Source of the DNA: Deltaproteobacteria bacterium Ga0077539
GTDB taxonomy: Bacteria; Myxococcota_A; Polyangia; Polyangiales; Ga0077539
Length of the DNA: 43,092 nucleotides
NCBI GenBank assembly: GCA_001465015.1
Contig: LNEO01000291.1
Span: forward strand, 1-43,092
Reading direction: 5' to 3'
The position numbers and the translations under genes are program-made. This document shows positions 1 to 8,086 of this stretch, piece by piece. Positions within the stretch are counted from its first letter, which is position 1. Each line of letters begins with the position of its first letter. Under the pieces are notes generated by a model. It was given only the letters and a program-made list of their open reading frames with translations, searched no databases and was not told the DNA's origin.

Positions 1-113
1 GTCGCCCGTCGCTCGTCGCCCGTTGCCCGTCGCCCGTTGCCCGTCGCCCGTTGCCCGTCGTTCGTTGCCCGTCGTTCGTTGCCCGTCGTTCGTTGCCCGC
101 TGCCCGTCGCTCG
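1..113. repeat. Degenerate heptamer tandem repeat (CCCGTYG)
   Basis: The first ~110 bases are a run of 7-bp units close to CCCGTTG or CCCGTCG, often alternating as a 14-bp pair, with some TCGTTCG variants. The tract is cut by the window edge, so its full length is unknown. It can be read as open frames in several phases (repeated PVARC/PVVRC-like peptides), but that is a by-product of the repeat. It lies immediately upstream of the exported-protein gene that starts at 163. Confidence 0.85.
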
Positions 114-162
114 CCGGACGACCCTTGCGTCGCTGTGTCGCGTTGCGCGATGCTGCTCGTGG

Positions 163-1341
163 ATGATGCGAGCGTTCTCGTGGGTGTTGGGGGTGTTGCT
201 GGCGTCGGCTCCTCGGTTGACCTCGGCGCAGACGTGCGCGCCGCACGTCGCAGGGGGCGTGGTCGTGACCGAAGGGCGCGGGGGCATGGGAGCGCGACTC
301 TCGGCGTCGCCGCAGGGAATCGCCGTGACGTGGGTCGAGCAGCGTCCCTACGCCAACCGTGATTTTCGCGGCGCGAGCGGCATGGCGAGCTTCTTCTATG
401 GGCGAGTCGTCGAGAGACAGACGGCGGCTCCTCGCGGCGCGGCCTCGCTCTTGTTCGATCAGACAGCGCCGTATGTGGCAGGGATGGGCCCGGCGCTCGC
501 GCAGAGCTCGGACGGGCGTATCGCGAGCGTCGTGTGCACGTGCGTCGGCGGCTCGGCGAACACGCAGTGCGAGGCGACGACGCTCGTGGGGACGCCCGCG
601 TTCGGCGACCTACGACCGCGGACGCGGCAGTCGAGCGTGTGTCCTCATGGGCCGCTCGCGGCGACGGGCGTGGGCGCGAACTTGCTCGTGGCGTCGCCCT
701 TTCCTGACGTAGATGGGGTGCGAATGTACGGCACGGCGGTGGGCGGGCTGCAGGACGTGGCGTTGTCAGGGGAGATCGACGCTCCGACGATGGCCGCGGT
801 GGGCAGCGATCAGGCGCTGTACGTGCGGCGCGCCGGCGGCGCGATCGAGGCGAGGCTCTTCGACGCGCGCGGCAACGCCCGAGGGCGGCCGGTCGTCCTG
901 TCGAGCCCACGAAATCAAGTCGGCGCGCCCTTCGCGCTCTCGCTGGGGGAGTCGGTGCTGGTGGCGTTTGCGCAGCGGCGCGGGCGAGACCCTTGGAAGA
1001 TTCACTTCGCGACCTATCGCGCGGGCGGAGCGGTGACGCACGCGGACATCACCACGGGCGGGCAGCCTGCGATGGCTCCGTCGCTCGCGCCTTCGACCAA
1101 CGGGTGCGTGGCGCTCTCGTGGACCGAGGGGACAGGGCGGACGACGGTCGCGCGCGCGGGGCGCGTGTGCAACGGCGCGCTCGACGCGAGCACGGCGGCG
1201 CAGCTCTCGCAGCCGGGCATCGAGGCAGGCGACAGCGAAATCGCCACGGACGGAGCGCACCTGTACGCCGTGTGGCAAGAGCTCTCTTCCGCGCGCGGCG
1301 GGCGCGCGGAGCTGCGCGTCGCCAGGCTCGGGTGCCGCTGA
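163..1341 (+). CDS. Exported hypothetical protein, probable repeat/propeller fold
   Basis: A 392-residue protein of unknown function. It begins with a clear Sec signal peptide (MMRAFSWVLGVLLASA, probable cleavage after TSAQ), so it is probably periplasmic or extracellular. The mature part has spaced segments such as DGRIASVVC, DQALYVRRAGG, ARLFDARGNARG and DGAHLYAVWQEL, which resemble blades of a beta-propeller. This is a fold guess, not a family assignment. The frame is open back to 37, but that extension only translates the heptamer repeat and would bury the signal peptide, so the tandem ATGs at 163/166 were chosen. No neighbour indicates a role. Confidence 0.72.
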   Translation: MMRAFSWVLGVLLASAPRLTSAQTCAPHVAGGVVVTEGRGGMGARLSASPQGIAVTWVEQRPYANRDFRGASGMASFFYGRVVERQTAAPRGAASLLFDQTAPYVAGMGPALAQSSDGRIASVVCTCVGGSANTQCEATTLVGTPAFGDLRPRTRQSSVCPHGPLAATGVGANLLVASPFPDVDGVRMYGTAVGGLQDVALSGEIDAPTMAAVGSDQALYVRRAGGAIEARLFDARGNARGRPVVLSSPRNQVGAPFALSLGESVLVAFAQRRGRDPWKIHFATYRAGGAVTHADITTGGQPAMAPSLAPSTNGCVALSWTEGTGRTTVARAGRVCNGALDASTAAQLSQPGIEAGDSEIATDGAHLYAVWQELSSARGGRAELRVARLGCR

Positions 1342-1356
1342 CGCCCCGCGAGAGAG

Positions 1357-1965
1357 CTACGAAGCGCGGCGCGCGCTGCGCCGACGAAGCACCGCGCCGA
1401 GCGACGCGCTGACGGCGAGCGCGATCCAACCGAAGCGGGCCGTGCTGCGCTCGAGGCCGACCGAGCAGCCGCGCGAAGTGCGGGGAGCGCTCGGGGGCAG
1501 AGCGCCGGACGGGGCAGACGCCGTTGATTGTGTGGGTGTGTTCGCGGGCGCGGGCGCAGCGACGCCGGTGTCCGGTGTTTGTGTGGGTTGTGCTGCGGCG
1601 CTGGCGTCCTCGAGCGACTCGTACGACTCCGGGTCGAGCACGCACATGCGATGGCGCTGCCGTGTTCGATCGTCGATGATCTCTCGGCAGTGCGCGGGGC
1701 GGCCTGGGTACGAGTGACACACGCCTCCGACGGGAACGACGTCGCACTCGGGGATCGGACTGCACCGCGTCCACGGTCGACCGGGGCGCCGCGCGTCGGG
1801 GGTCGAGACGCAGCGGCCTGGGGCTCCGTTGGGCATGATGCACGCGGCTCCAGCGTTGCGCGTGGCGCAGCCCGAGGTGTCCGGAGGCGGCGCGATGTCC
1901 GCGTGTGCGATGTGCGCGACGAGCGAGAGGGCCAGCGAGAGCGCGAGTCGCTCGAGGTGCTTCAT
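1357..1965 (-). CDS. Cys-rich exported protein with MYXO-CTERM-like sorting tail
   Basis: A 202-residue protein. Residues 1-22 are a signal peptide (MKHLERLALSLALSLVAHIAHA). Residues 23-110 hold about eight cysteines in short segments (GCATRNAGAAC, CSPIPECDVV, GGVCHSYPG), suggesting a small disulphide-bonded domain. Residues 115-160 are a Pro/Thr/Ala linker. The end has a GCSV tetrapeptide, a hydrophobic helix (FGWIALAVSASLGAVL) and a basic RRRSARR terminus. Cys, helix, basic tail is the layout of the MYXO-CTERM signal that retains proteins on the myxobacterial surface, though the usual Gly-Cys-rich run is reduced here to one Cys. It converges on the preceding exported gene. Function unknown. 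Confidence 0.75.
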   Translation of the reverse strand: MKHLERLALSLALSLVAHIAHADIAPPPDTSGCATRNAGAACIMPNGAPGRCVSTPDARRPGRPWTRCSPIPECDVVPVGGVCHSYPGRPAHCREIIDDRTRQRHRMCVLDPESYESLEDASAAAQPTQTPDTGVAAPAPANTPTQSTASAPSGALPPSAPRTSRGCSVGLERSTARFGWIALAVSASLGAVLRRRSARRAS

Positions 1966-2021
1966 GACAGTGGCTCAGTGTCGCGGGAAAGTGTCACGGC
2001 GCGCAACGTCGATCGGCTCGC

Positions 2022-2795
2022 TCACTGCGCGGCCTTCGCGACGGCCTTGGCGCTGCGCGCGAGGCCGAGGGCGCTCGTGTCCACCGTCACGTCGGCGCGC
2101 GCGTAGAGCGGCTCTCTCGCGGCGAGGATCTTGCGCAGGTCGCTGAGCGCGTCGGGCAGTGTACCCATGGGCCGAAGGTCCCCCTGTGCCCTGACGCGGG
2201 CGAGGTGGTCTTCGGGCTTCGCCTTGAGCCACACCGTGCGCGTCTCGCGTCGCAAGATCGCGAAGGTCTCTTCGTCCGTGACGATCCCGCCGCCGGTGGC
2301 GAGCACGGCCGCGCGCCGCTCGCTGAGAAAATCCACGAGCGCCTGCCGCTCGATGCGACGGTAGTACGCCGCGCCGTGCAGCTCGAACAAGCCCGCGAGG
2401 CTCATGCCCGCTGCGCGCTCGATGAGCAGGTCGAGCTCGACGAAGGCCACTCCCAGCGTGTCCGCCGCGCGCTGCCCGATGGCGCTCTTGCCCGCGCCGC
2501 GCAAGCCGAGCAGCGCCAGCACCCGCGGGCGATCGATGCCTGCGTCGCTGACGGCGTCGGCGCTGAGCAGCCCGGCGGCGGTGGTCCCCAGCGCCAGGGC
2601 GATGTCTTGCAGTCGAGTCACGCTGATGTTGCCCCGGCCGCTCTCCAGCTCGGCCAGAAAGCGCTCGCTCACCGCCGCTCGCTCGCTGAGCGCTTTGCGC
2701 GTCAGCGACAGGGCCTCGCGCCGCGCGCGCACCGAGCGGCCGAGGTCGAGCAAGAGACCCTCGTGCTCGGTCTCGCGGTCGCGGGATAGCTCCAT
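2022..2795 (-). CDS. boxR: BoxR/BzdR-type regulator: HTH plus shikimate-kinase-like domain
   Basis: A 257-residue regulator. Residues ~16-77 are an XRE/Cro-type helix-turn-helix (RARREALSLTRKALSERAAVSERFLAELESG). Residues ~90-250 are a shikimate-kinase-like domain with a P-loop GLRGAGKS at 97-104, a LDLLIERAAGMS segment and ATGGGIV. This fusion is characteristic of the BzdR/BoxR family, in which the kinase-like domain senses benzoyl-CoA and the HTH represses aromatic-degradation genes. Divergence from boxC/boxB supports the role. The frame continues to a GTG at 2807, but the ATG at 2795 is preferred because the GTG lies inside the upstream palindrome. No Shine-Dalgarno is seen, and a -10-like TATAGT 11 bp upstream suggests a near-leaderless transcript. 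Confidence 0.9.
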   Translation of the reverse strand: MELSRDRETEHEGLLLDLGRSVRARREALSLTRKALSERAAVSERFLAELESGRGNISVTRLQDIALALGTTAAGLLSADAVSDAGIDRPRVLALLGLRGAGKSAIGQRAADTLGVAFVELDLLIERAAGMSLAGLFELHGAAYYRRIERQALVDFLSERRAAVLATGGGIVTDEETFAILRRETRTVWLKAKPEDHLARVRAQGDLRPMGTLPDALSDLRKILAAREPLYARADVTVDTSALGLARSAKAVAKAAQ

Positions 2796-2799
2796 GAGT

Positions 2800-2850
2800 A
2801 CATGCACTATACTGCATGTCTGTGGCGTAGGACAAGCAGTATACTGCTTG
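2800..2850. promoter_or_regulatory. Paired palindromic operators between boxR and boxC
   Basis: Two related inverted repeats. 2800-2819 reads ACATGCACTATACTGCATGT (near-perfect) and 2833-2850 reads CAAGCAGTATACTGCTTG (a perfect 18-bp palindrome). Both share a GCA-N-TATA-N-TGC core and their centres are 32 bp apart, about three helical turns. The TATACT of the second site (2840-2845) can serve as a plus-strand -10 for boxC. The TATAGT on the minus strand of the first (2806-2811) can serve as a -10 for the regulator. TGCA-containing repeats are known in BzdR/BoxR operators. That this regulator binds here, represses both genes and is relieved by benzoyl-CoA is inference. Confidence 0.8.
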
Positions 2851-2884
2851 CGCTCGGGGGCGGGCGCTGGTAGCTCCTTGGTTC

Positions 2885-4549
2885 ATGGCCGAGACTCACA
2901 GCGCGCAACCGCCGGTTCGATTCGAGACCCACCCGAGCCAGTACAAGCACTGGAAGCTGACCTTCGACGGGCCGATCGCTCGGCTGGCGATGGACGTTCA
3001 AGAGGACGGCGGGCTGCGACCCGGCTATCCGCTCAAGCTCAACTCGTACGACCTCGGCGTGGACATCGAGCTCGCCGACGCGATCCAGCGGCTGCGCTTC
3101 GAGCACCCCGAGGTGACGTGCTGCGTGGTGTCGAGCGCGAAGGACCGCGTGTTCTGCTCGGGCGCCAACATCTACATGCTCGGGATGTCGTCGCACGCGT
3201 TCAAGGTGAATTTCTGCAAGTTTACCAACGAGACGCGGCTCGGGATCGAAGAGATCTCGCGCGAGTCCGGCGTGAAGTTCTTGTGCGCGGTCAACGGGCC
3301 GTGCGCCGGCGGCGGCTACGAGCTCGCGCTCGCGTGCGACGAGGTGTTCTTGAGCGACGACGGCTCGAGCGCGGTGTCTCTTCCCGAGGTTCCGCTGCTC
3401 GCGGTGCTGCCGGGGACCGGCGGGCTCACGCGGCTGGTGGACAAGCGCAAGGTGCGCAGGGACATCGCGGACGTGTTTTGCACGCTCGCCGAGGGGATTC
3501 GCGGACCGAGAGCGCAGCAGTACAACCTCGTCGACAAGGTCGTCGCGCGCTCGAAGTTCAAGGACGCTGTCGAGACCCGCGCCAAGGACCTCGCGTCGAG
3601 CTCGTCGCGCAACACCAGGTGGCAGGGCCTCGCGCTCTCCCCGCTCGGCGCGAAGTACAGCGAAACCGGCGCTGAGTACGAGCACGTCACGCTCACGGTG
3701 GACGCCGCCGCGCGCGTCGCGAAGATCGTCGTGCGCGCGCCGAAGACCGACACGCCCGACAACGCCAGCGCGCTGCGCGAGCTCGGCAACGAGCTCTGGG
3801 CGCTCAAGTGCTTTCGCGAGCTCGACGACGCGCTGCTCAACCTGCGATTCAACTTCGAGACCGTCGGGCTCGTCTTGCTCGAGACCGAGGGAGAGGCCGA
3901 CAAGGTGCTCTCGTCCGACCGCGCCCTCGACAAGAACCGCGAAGACGGGTTCGTGCGCGAGGTGCTCTTGTATCAGCGCCGCGTGCTCAAGCGCCTCGAC
4001 CTCGGGGCGCGCTCGCTCTTCTCGCTCGTGCGCGAGGGATCCTGCTTCGCAGGGACGCTCTTCGAGCTGTCGCTCGCGTCCGATCGCACGTACATGCGCG
4101 ACGATCCAGACGCTTCGAAGCCGCCCTTCGTGCAGCTCTCTGCGATGAACCGCGGGACCTTTCCCATGAGCAACGGCCTGTCGCGGATGGAGACGAGGTT
4201 TCTCCACGACCCCGAGAAGGCCAAGAAGCTCAGCGAGAGCGACGAGCGCTTCGAGCCTTCGGACGCCGTGAAGGCCGGCCTCGTCACGGTCGCGCCCGAC
4301 GCGATCGACTGGGACGACGAGGTGCGCCTCGCCATCGAAGAGCGCGCGTCGCTCTCTCCCGACGCGCTCACGGGCATGGAGGCATCGCTGCGCTTCGCCG
4401 GCCCCGAGACGCTCGAGAGCAAGATCTTCGCGCGGCTGTCGGCCTGGCAAAACTGGATCTTCACGCGACCCAACGCGACCGGACCGCGCGGCGCGCTCAC
4501 GATGTACGGCCGCCCCGAGCGGCCCGAGTTCGACTGGCGTCGGACGTGA
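2885..4549 (+). CDS. boxC: 2,3-epoxybenzoyl-CoA dihydrolase (BoxC)
   Basis: A 554-residue protein, the usual BoxC length. BoxC belongs to the crotonase superfamily and opens and cleaves 2,3-epoxybenzoyl-CoA to 3,4-dehydroadipyl-CoA semialdehyde plus formate in the aerobic CoA-dependent benzoate pathway. The N-terminal crotonase domain shows the oxyanion-hole region (KDRVFCSGANIYMLGM) and the CoA/active-site stretch NGPCAGGGYELALACDEV. VPLLAVLPGTGGLTRL follows. A second degenerate crotonase-like half (from ~residue 250) is typical. It starts at ATG 2885, 34 bp after the palindromic operator, with no obvious Shine-Dalgarno. It is probably co-transcribed with boxB 78 bp downstream. Confidence 0.96.
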   Translation: MAETHSAQPPVRFETHPSQYKHWKLTFDGPIARLAMDVQEDGGLRPGYPLKLNSYDLGVDIELADAIQRLRFEHPEVTCCVVSSAKDRVFCSGANIYMLGMSSHAFKVNFCKFTNETRLGIEEISRESGVKFLCAVNGPCAGGGYELALACDEVFLSDDGSSAVSLPEVPLLAVLPGTGGLTRLVDKRKVRRDIADVFCTLAEGIRGPRAQQYNLVDKVVARSKFKDAVETRAKDLASSSSRNTRWQGLALSPLGAKYSETGAEYEHVTLTVDAAARVAKIVVRAPKTDTPDNASALRELGNELWALKCFRELDDALLNLRFNFETVGLVLLETEGEADKVLSSDRALDKNREDGFVREVLLYQRRVLKRLDLGARSLFSLVREGSCFAGTLFELSLASDRTYMRDDPDASKPPFVQLSAMNRGTFPMSNGLSRMETRFLHDPEKAKKLSESDERFEPSDAVKAGLVTVAPDAIDWDDEVRLAIEERASLSPDALTGMEASLRFAGPETLESKIFARLSAWQNWIFTRPNATGPRGALTMYGRPERPEFDWRRT

Positions 4550-4627
4550 GTACTTGATTTTAAACCCATACAATTCGCTCGCCCGCGAAACCGACGATCC
4601 CCGCCGCGCATCGGAGCCAACACGACC

Positions 4628-6049
4628 ATGACCTCCATCGCCAACAACGAGAAGATCCCGAACAACGTCGACCTCGCGAGCGACAAGCGCTTGCAGCGCG
4701 CCCTCGAAGAGTGGCAGCCCCGCTTCATCGACTGGTGGAAGGAGATGGGGCCCGAGGGCTTTCAAGAGGACCAGATCTACCTGCGCACCGCCATCAGCGT
4801 GGACGCCGACGGGTGGGCGCACTTCGACTACGTGAAGATGCCCGACTACCGCTGGGGCATCTTTCTCACGGACCCGGTCAAAGACCGCGCGATCGGGTTC
4901 GGCGACCATTTCGGAAAGCCCGTCTGGCAGCAGATCCCGGGCGAGCACCGCAACGCCCTCCGGCGCCTCGTCGTCACGCAAGGCGACACCGAGCCTGCGT
5001 CGGTCGAGCAGCAGCGGCTCTTGGGGCAGACGTGCCCGTCGCTCTACGACCTGCGCAACCTCTTTCAGGTCAACGTCGAAGAGGGCAGGCACCTCTGGGC
5101 GATGGTGTACCTGCTGCACACGTATTTCGGCCGCGACGGACGCGAAGAGGCAGACGCCCTGCTCGAGCGACGCTCGGGCACCGAAGACAAGCCGCGGATC
5201 CTCGGGGCCTTCAACGAGCCGTGCGAGGACTGGCTGTCTTTCTTCATGTTTACGTACTTCACCGACCGCGACGGCAAGTACCAGCTGCTGGCGCTGAGCG
5301 AGAGCTCGTTCGATCCGCTCGCGCGCACGACGCGCTTCATGCTCACCGAAGAAGCGCACCACATGTTCGTCGGCGAGACGGGCGTCTTGCGCGTGATCGA
5401 CCGCGCGTGCGACCTGATGAAGCAGGACAAAAACGAGGACGTTCGCGCGCAGGGCGGCGTCGATCTGCCGACGATCCAGAAGTACATCAACCGCTGGTTC
5501 TCGGTGTCGCTCGACCTGTTCGGCGGCGAGGTCAGCTCCAACGCGGCGAGCTTCTTCGCGGGCGGCCTCAAGGGGCGCGCCAAAGAAGACCGCTACGAGG
5601 ATCACATCGCGCTCGAGACGACGATGGCGATCCCGATGGTCAAAGACGGGCGGCTCGTCAACGAGGACGTCCCGCTGCGCAACGCGATGAACGAGGTCTT
5701 GCGCGGCGAGTACATCGAGGACAGCCAGCGCGGCCTGGACAAGTGGAACAGGCTCATCAAAGAGAAGGGCATCGATTTTACGCTCACGCTCCCCTCCTCG
5801 CGCTTCAACCGTCAGGGCGGTCTCTACGCGGGAATGTCCTTCGACACCGACGGAAAGCTCCTCAGCAAAGAAGAGTGGGAGACGCGCAAGCACCAGTGGC
5901 TCCCGAACGACGCGGACAAGACGTACATCAAGAGCTTGATGACCGCGCCCATCTACGAGCCCGGCAAGATGGCCAACTGGATCTCTGCTCCCAAGCAGGG
6001 CATCAAGGGCCGCCCGGTCGAGTTCGAGTACGTCAAGCGCACCGTGTGA
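4628..6049 (+). CDS. boxB: Benzoyl-CoA 2,3-epoxidase oxygenase subunit (BoxB)
   Basis: A 473-residue di-iron oxygenase component that inserts one O2-derived oxygen into benzoyl-CoA to give the 2,3-epoxide, using electrons from the reductase BoxA. The two ExxH di-iron ligand motifs are visible: EEGRH at 151-155 and EEAHH at 241-245. An acidic helix NEPCEDWLSFF lies between them, as in class I di-iron proteins. Length and sequence (DYRWGIFL, KPVWQQIPGEHRNALRRL) fit BoxB. It follows boxC by 78 bp; that gap is AT-rich and contains a TACAAT that might be a weak internal -10. No boxA gene is within the window, so the electron donor must be encoded elsewhere. Confidence 0.96.
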   Translation: MTSIANNEKIPNNVDLASDKRLQRALEEWQPRFIDWWKEMGPEGFQEDQIYLRTAISVDADGWAHFDYVKMPDYRWGIFLTDPVKDRAIGFGDHFGKPVWQQIPGEHRNALRRLVVTQGDTEPASVEQQRLLGQTCPSLYDLRNLFQVNVEEGRHLWAMVYLLHTYFGRDGREEADALLERRSGTEDKPRILGAFNEPCEDWLSFFMFTYFTDRDGKYQLLALSESSFDPLARTTRFMLTEEAHHMFVGETGVLRVIDRACDLMKQDKNEDVRAQGGVDLPTIQKYINRWFSVSLDLFGGEVSSNAASFFAGGLKGRAKEDRYEDHIALETTMAIPMVKDGRLVNEDVPLRNAMNEVLRGEYIEDSQRGLDKWNRLIKEKGIDFTLTLPSSRFNRQGGLYAGMSFDTDGKLLSKEEWETRKHQWLPNDADKTYIKSLMTAPIYEPGKMANWISAPKQGIKGRPVEFEYVKRTV

Positions 6050-6070
6050 GCGAAGCGACCGTGCGTCTCT

Positions 6071-6094
6071 CGCGCGTGACCGAGAGCACGCGCG
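6071..6094 (+). terminator. GC-rich hairpin after boxB
   Basis: A perfect 8-bp inverted repeat, CGCGCGTG / CACGCGCG with an 8-nt loop, lies 21 bp after the boxB stop codon. There is no immediate T-run (a short TTTT comes about 25 nt later), so intrinsic termination is plausible but not established. Confidence 0.35.
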
Positions 6095-6161
6095 TGCTGG
6101 GCAGCATCGAAGAGGATTTTACCGCGAGAACCTTTTCTGTGCGCTGGTGTCGGACCCGCCC

Positions 6162-6698
6162 ATGATCCGCGACGGAGGATGGCTTGTCTCGCTGGCGTTG
6201 GTGGTATCGAGCGGCTGCGTCGAGGCAGCGAGCGGCCCGAGCGCGCCTGGGACAAACGCCGAGTCGACGAGCGCGCCCGTAGGCCAGGCGACGTCGGGCG
6301 GCTCGCAGGGAGTCGCTCGTGTCTCGACCGAGCGTCCGCTGCGCGCGGGGCGCTGCCCGCCCGCGACACCAGAGGGCGAATCTGCTGGAGAAACAAAGGC
6401 GAAATGCATCGCGCGCGAGCCGATCGCGGCGGTGATTCGAAGGGCGAGGCCGCAGGTGCGGGGCTGCTACGACGGAATGCTCGCGCGAGACCGCGTCGAG
6501 AACGCGCGCGTGGTGGTGCGCTTTGCCATCGAGCCCGACGGGAGCGTCGCGTGCTCGGACGTCACGAGCCAGGAGGGAGGCGACGAAGCGTTCGGCGCGT
6601 GCGTGGCGGACGCCGTGTTGCCGTTACGGTTTCCCGCAGGAAACCGTGGGCGTATCCACGTGAACTACCCGTTCGTCGTGCAGACCGAGGGGCCGTAG
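6162..6698 (+). CDS. AgmX/PglI C-terminal-domain protein (TonB-C-like), exported
   Basis: A 178-residue protein. It has a hydrophobic N-terminus (LVSLALVVSSGC) with a possible but atypical lipobox, then a low-complexity Ser/Gly/Ala stretch. From residue ~85 it carries the myxobacterial AgmX/PglI C-terminal domain: IRRARPQVRGCYDGML, then VVVRFAIEPDGSVACSDV, then FGACVADAVLPLRFP. Two Cys pairs are typical of this TonB-C-like fold, which is periplasmic in envelope and gliding complexes. The ATG at 6162 was chosen over an in-frame GTG at 6147. It sits alone between boxB and a convergent regulator, so its partner is unknown. Confidence 0.8.
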   Translation: MIRDGGWLVSLALVVSSGCVEAASGPSAPGTNAESTSAPVGQATSGGSQGVARVSTERPLRAGRCPPATPEGESAGETKAKCIAREPIAAVIRRARPQVRGCYDGMLARDRVENARVVVRFAIEPDGSVACSDVTSQEGGDEAFGACVADAVLPLRFPAGNRGRIHVNYPFVVQTEGP

Positions 6699-6727
6699 TC
6701 TGTCTGGCGAGCGGCGTGATGGAGAGC

Positions 6728-8086
6728 TCAGGCGTCGCCGGGCTCGGAGCTGGCGAGCACGCGGCGGAGCTGCGTTCGGTGAAGGCCGAGCGAGCGAGCG
6801 GCGGCCGAGATGTTTCCGCCGCAGCGGGCGACGGCGGCGCGCGCGTCTTGTTCGGTGATCGAAGCGGCGCGGCGCGGCGGCGGTCGCTGCGAAGGCGCGG
6901 CGGTCTCGTCGGGCGGTTCTGAACCGCGCGTGTCGCGGTGCGATTCGATCTCGGGCAATCGAAGGGGGCGTGATGGATCGCTCGCCCATCGCGCGGCGCA
7001 CTGCGAGAGCTCGTGCGAGAGCTGACGGACGTTGCCCGGCCACTCGCGGAGCAGGCACTGCTCGATGAGCTCAGCGTCGAGCGCGCTCTCTGCGCTCGCC
7101 GCACACAGCGCGCGACGCACGAGAAACGGAACCTCCTCGGCCCTCTCGCGCAGCGGCGGAACGACCACGCTCGGCGACGCGATTCGGTGGTAGAGATCCG
7201 CGCGAAATCGCCCCTGCTCGACCGCTTGCTCGAGGGGCGCGAGGGTCGCCGCGACGATGCGCAGGTCCACCGGCCGCGGCTTGGTGTGACCGAGCGGCGT
7301 GATCTCGCGCGTCTCGATGGCGCGAAGGAGCTTGGCCTGCGTGGCGCTGTCGAGCTCTGCGATTTCGTCGAGAAAGAGCGTTCCCTGATCGGCGGCTTGA
7401 AAGTAGCCGACGGTGTCTTCGTGCGCGCCCGAGTAGACGCCGCGCCGCGCGCCGAAGAACAGCCGCTCGGCGAGCGCCGCTGGGATGGTCGCGCAGTTGA
7501 CCGCGACGAAGGGCCCCGCGTGCCCGGGGCTCGTGTCGTGAAAGGTCCTCGCGGCGAGCTCTTTTCCTGCGCCGCTCTCGCCGCGGACGAAGATCGTCGG
7601 CGATCGAGCGGCGAGCGACGACACTTCGGCCAGCGTCCCGCGGAGCGTCGGACCGATGACAAAGCCCCCGCGCTCTTCGACAGCCGATCGCAGAAACGGG
7701 CGAACATCGTCGACCCGCACCCACAGGCTCCGACCGCAGCGAAGCACGCGGTCGATCTCGCGCGGACCCTCGCCCTCTCGCAGGTGTTCTCCGTCGACCC
7801 ACGTTCCGTTGCGGCTCCCGAGGTCGCGGACGAACACCGATCCCCCGCTCGCCCAGACCTGCGCGTGCGAGCGCGACATCCGCTCGTCCCTCAACCCGAC
7901 GCGCACGAGCTCGTCGCGGCCGAGCCTCGCGCCGTCGGCTCCGAGCTTGGACGGGAGAAACGTCGGGGACCGATCGCAAAACACCAGCAAAATGCCTGGT
8001 GATGGCGCTTCCGCTCGTCGCTCGTCGCTCGGGGCGTCCTCCATCGTCTCGCCGAGCGTTCGAGACGCTGCGCTGTGGGTCACCAT
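6728..8086 (-). CDS. FHA-domain sigma-54-type enhancer-binding regulator
   Basis: A 452-residue regulator. Residues ~33-125 are a forkhead-associated (phosphothreonine-binding) domain with the hallmark RMSRSHAQV and SRNGTWVDG. Residues ~140-380 are a sigma-54 activator AAA+ domain with Walker A GESGAGK (169-175) and Walker B GTLFLDEI (235-242). REWPGNVRQL and a Fis-type HTH (CGGNISAAARSLGLHRTQLRRVL) end the protein. The sigma-54-contacting loop, normally GAFTGA, reads GVYSGA (216-221). ATG 8086 has a strong GGAGGG Shine-Dalgarno and overlaps the kinase stop by 7 nt (ATGGTGA), implying translational coupling. In myxobacteria such FHA activators read signals from Ser/Thr kinases, and the coupled kinase is the obvious partner here. 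Confidence 0.93.
   Translation of the reverse strand: MVTHSAASRTLGETMEDAPSDERRAEAPSPGILLVFCDRSPTFLPSKLGADGARLGRDELVRVGLRDERMSRSHAQVWASGGSVFVRDLGSRNGTWVDGEHLREGEGPREIDRVLRCGRSLWVRVDDVRPFLRSAVEERGGFVIGPTLRGTLAEVSSLAARSPTIFVRGESGAGKELAARTFHDTSPGHAGPFVAVNCATIPAALAERLFFGARRGVYSGAHEDTVGYFQAADQGTLFLDEIAELDSATQAKLLRAIETREITPLGHTKPRPVDLRIVAATLAPLEQAVEQGRFRADLYHRIASPSVVVPPLRERAEEVPFLVRRALCAASAESALDAELIEQCLLREWPGNVRQLSHELSQCAARWASDPSRPLRLPEIESHRDTRGSEPPDETAAPSQRPPPRRAASITEQDARAAVARCGGNISAAARSLGLHRTQLRRVLASSEPGDA

Noticed and set aside
37..162. N-terminal extension of the first exported protein
   Set aside because: It translates the heptamer repeat and would hide the signal peptide that begins at 163.
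2807..5893. 1028-residue minus-strand open frame across boxC and boxB
   Set aside because: It is a mirror frame of two clear genes; the composition is Arg/Ala/Glu/His-rich with no domain, as expected from high third-position GC.
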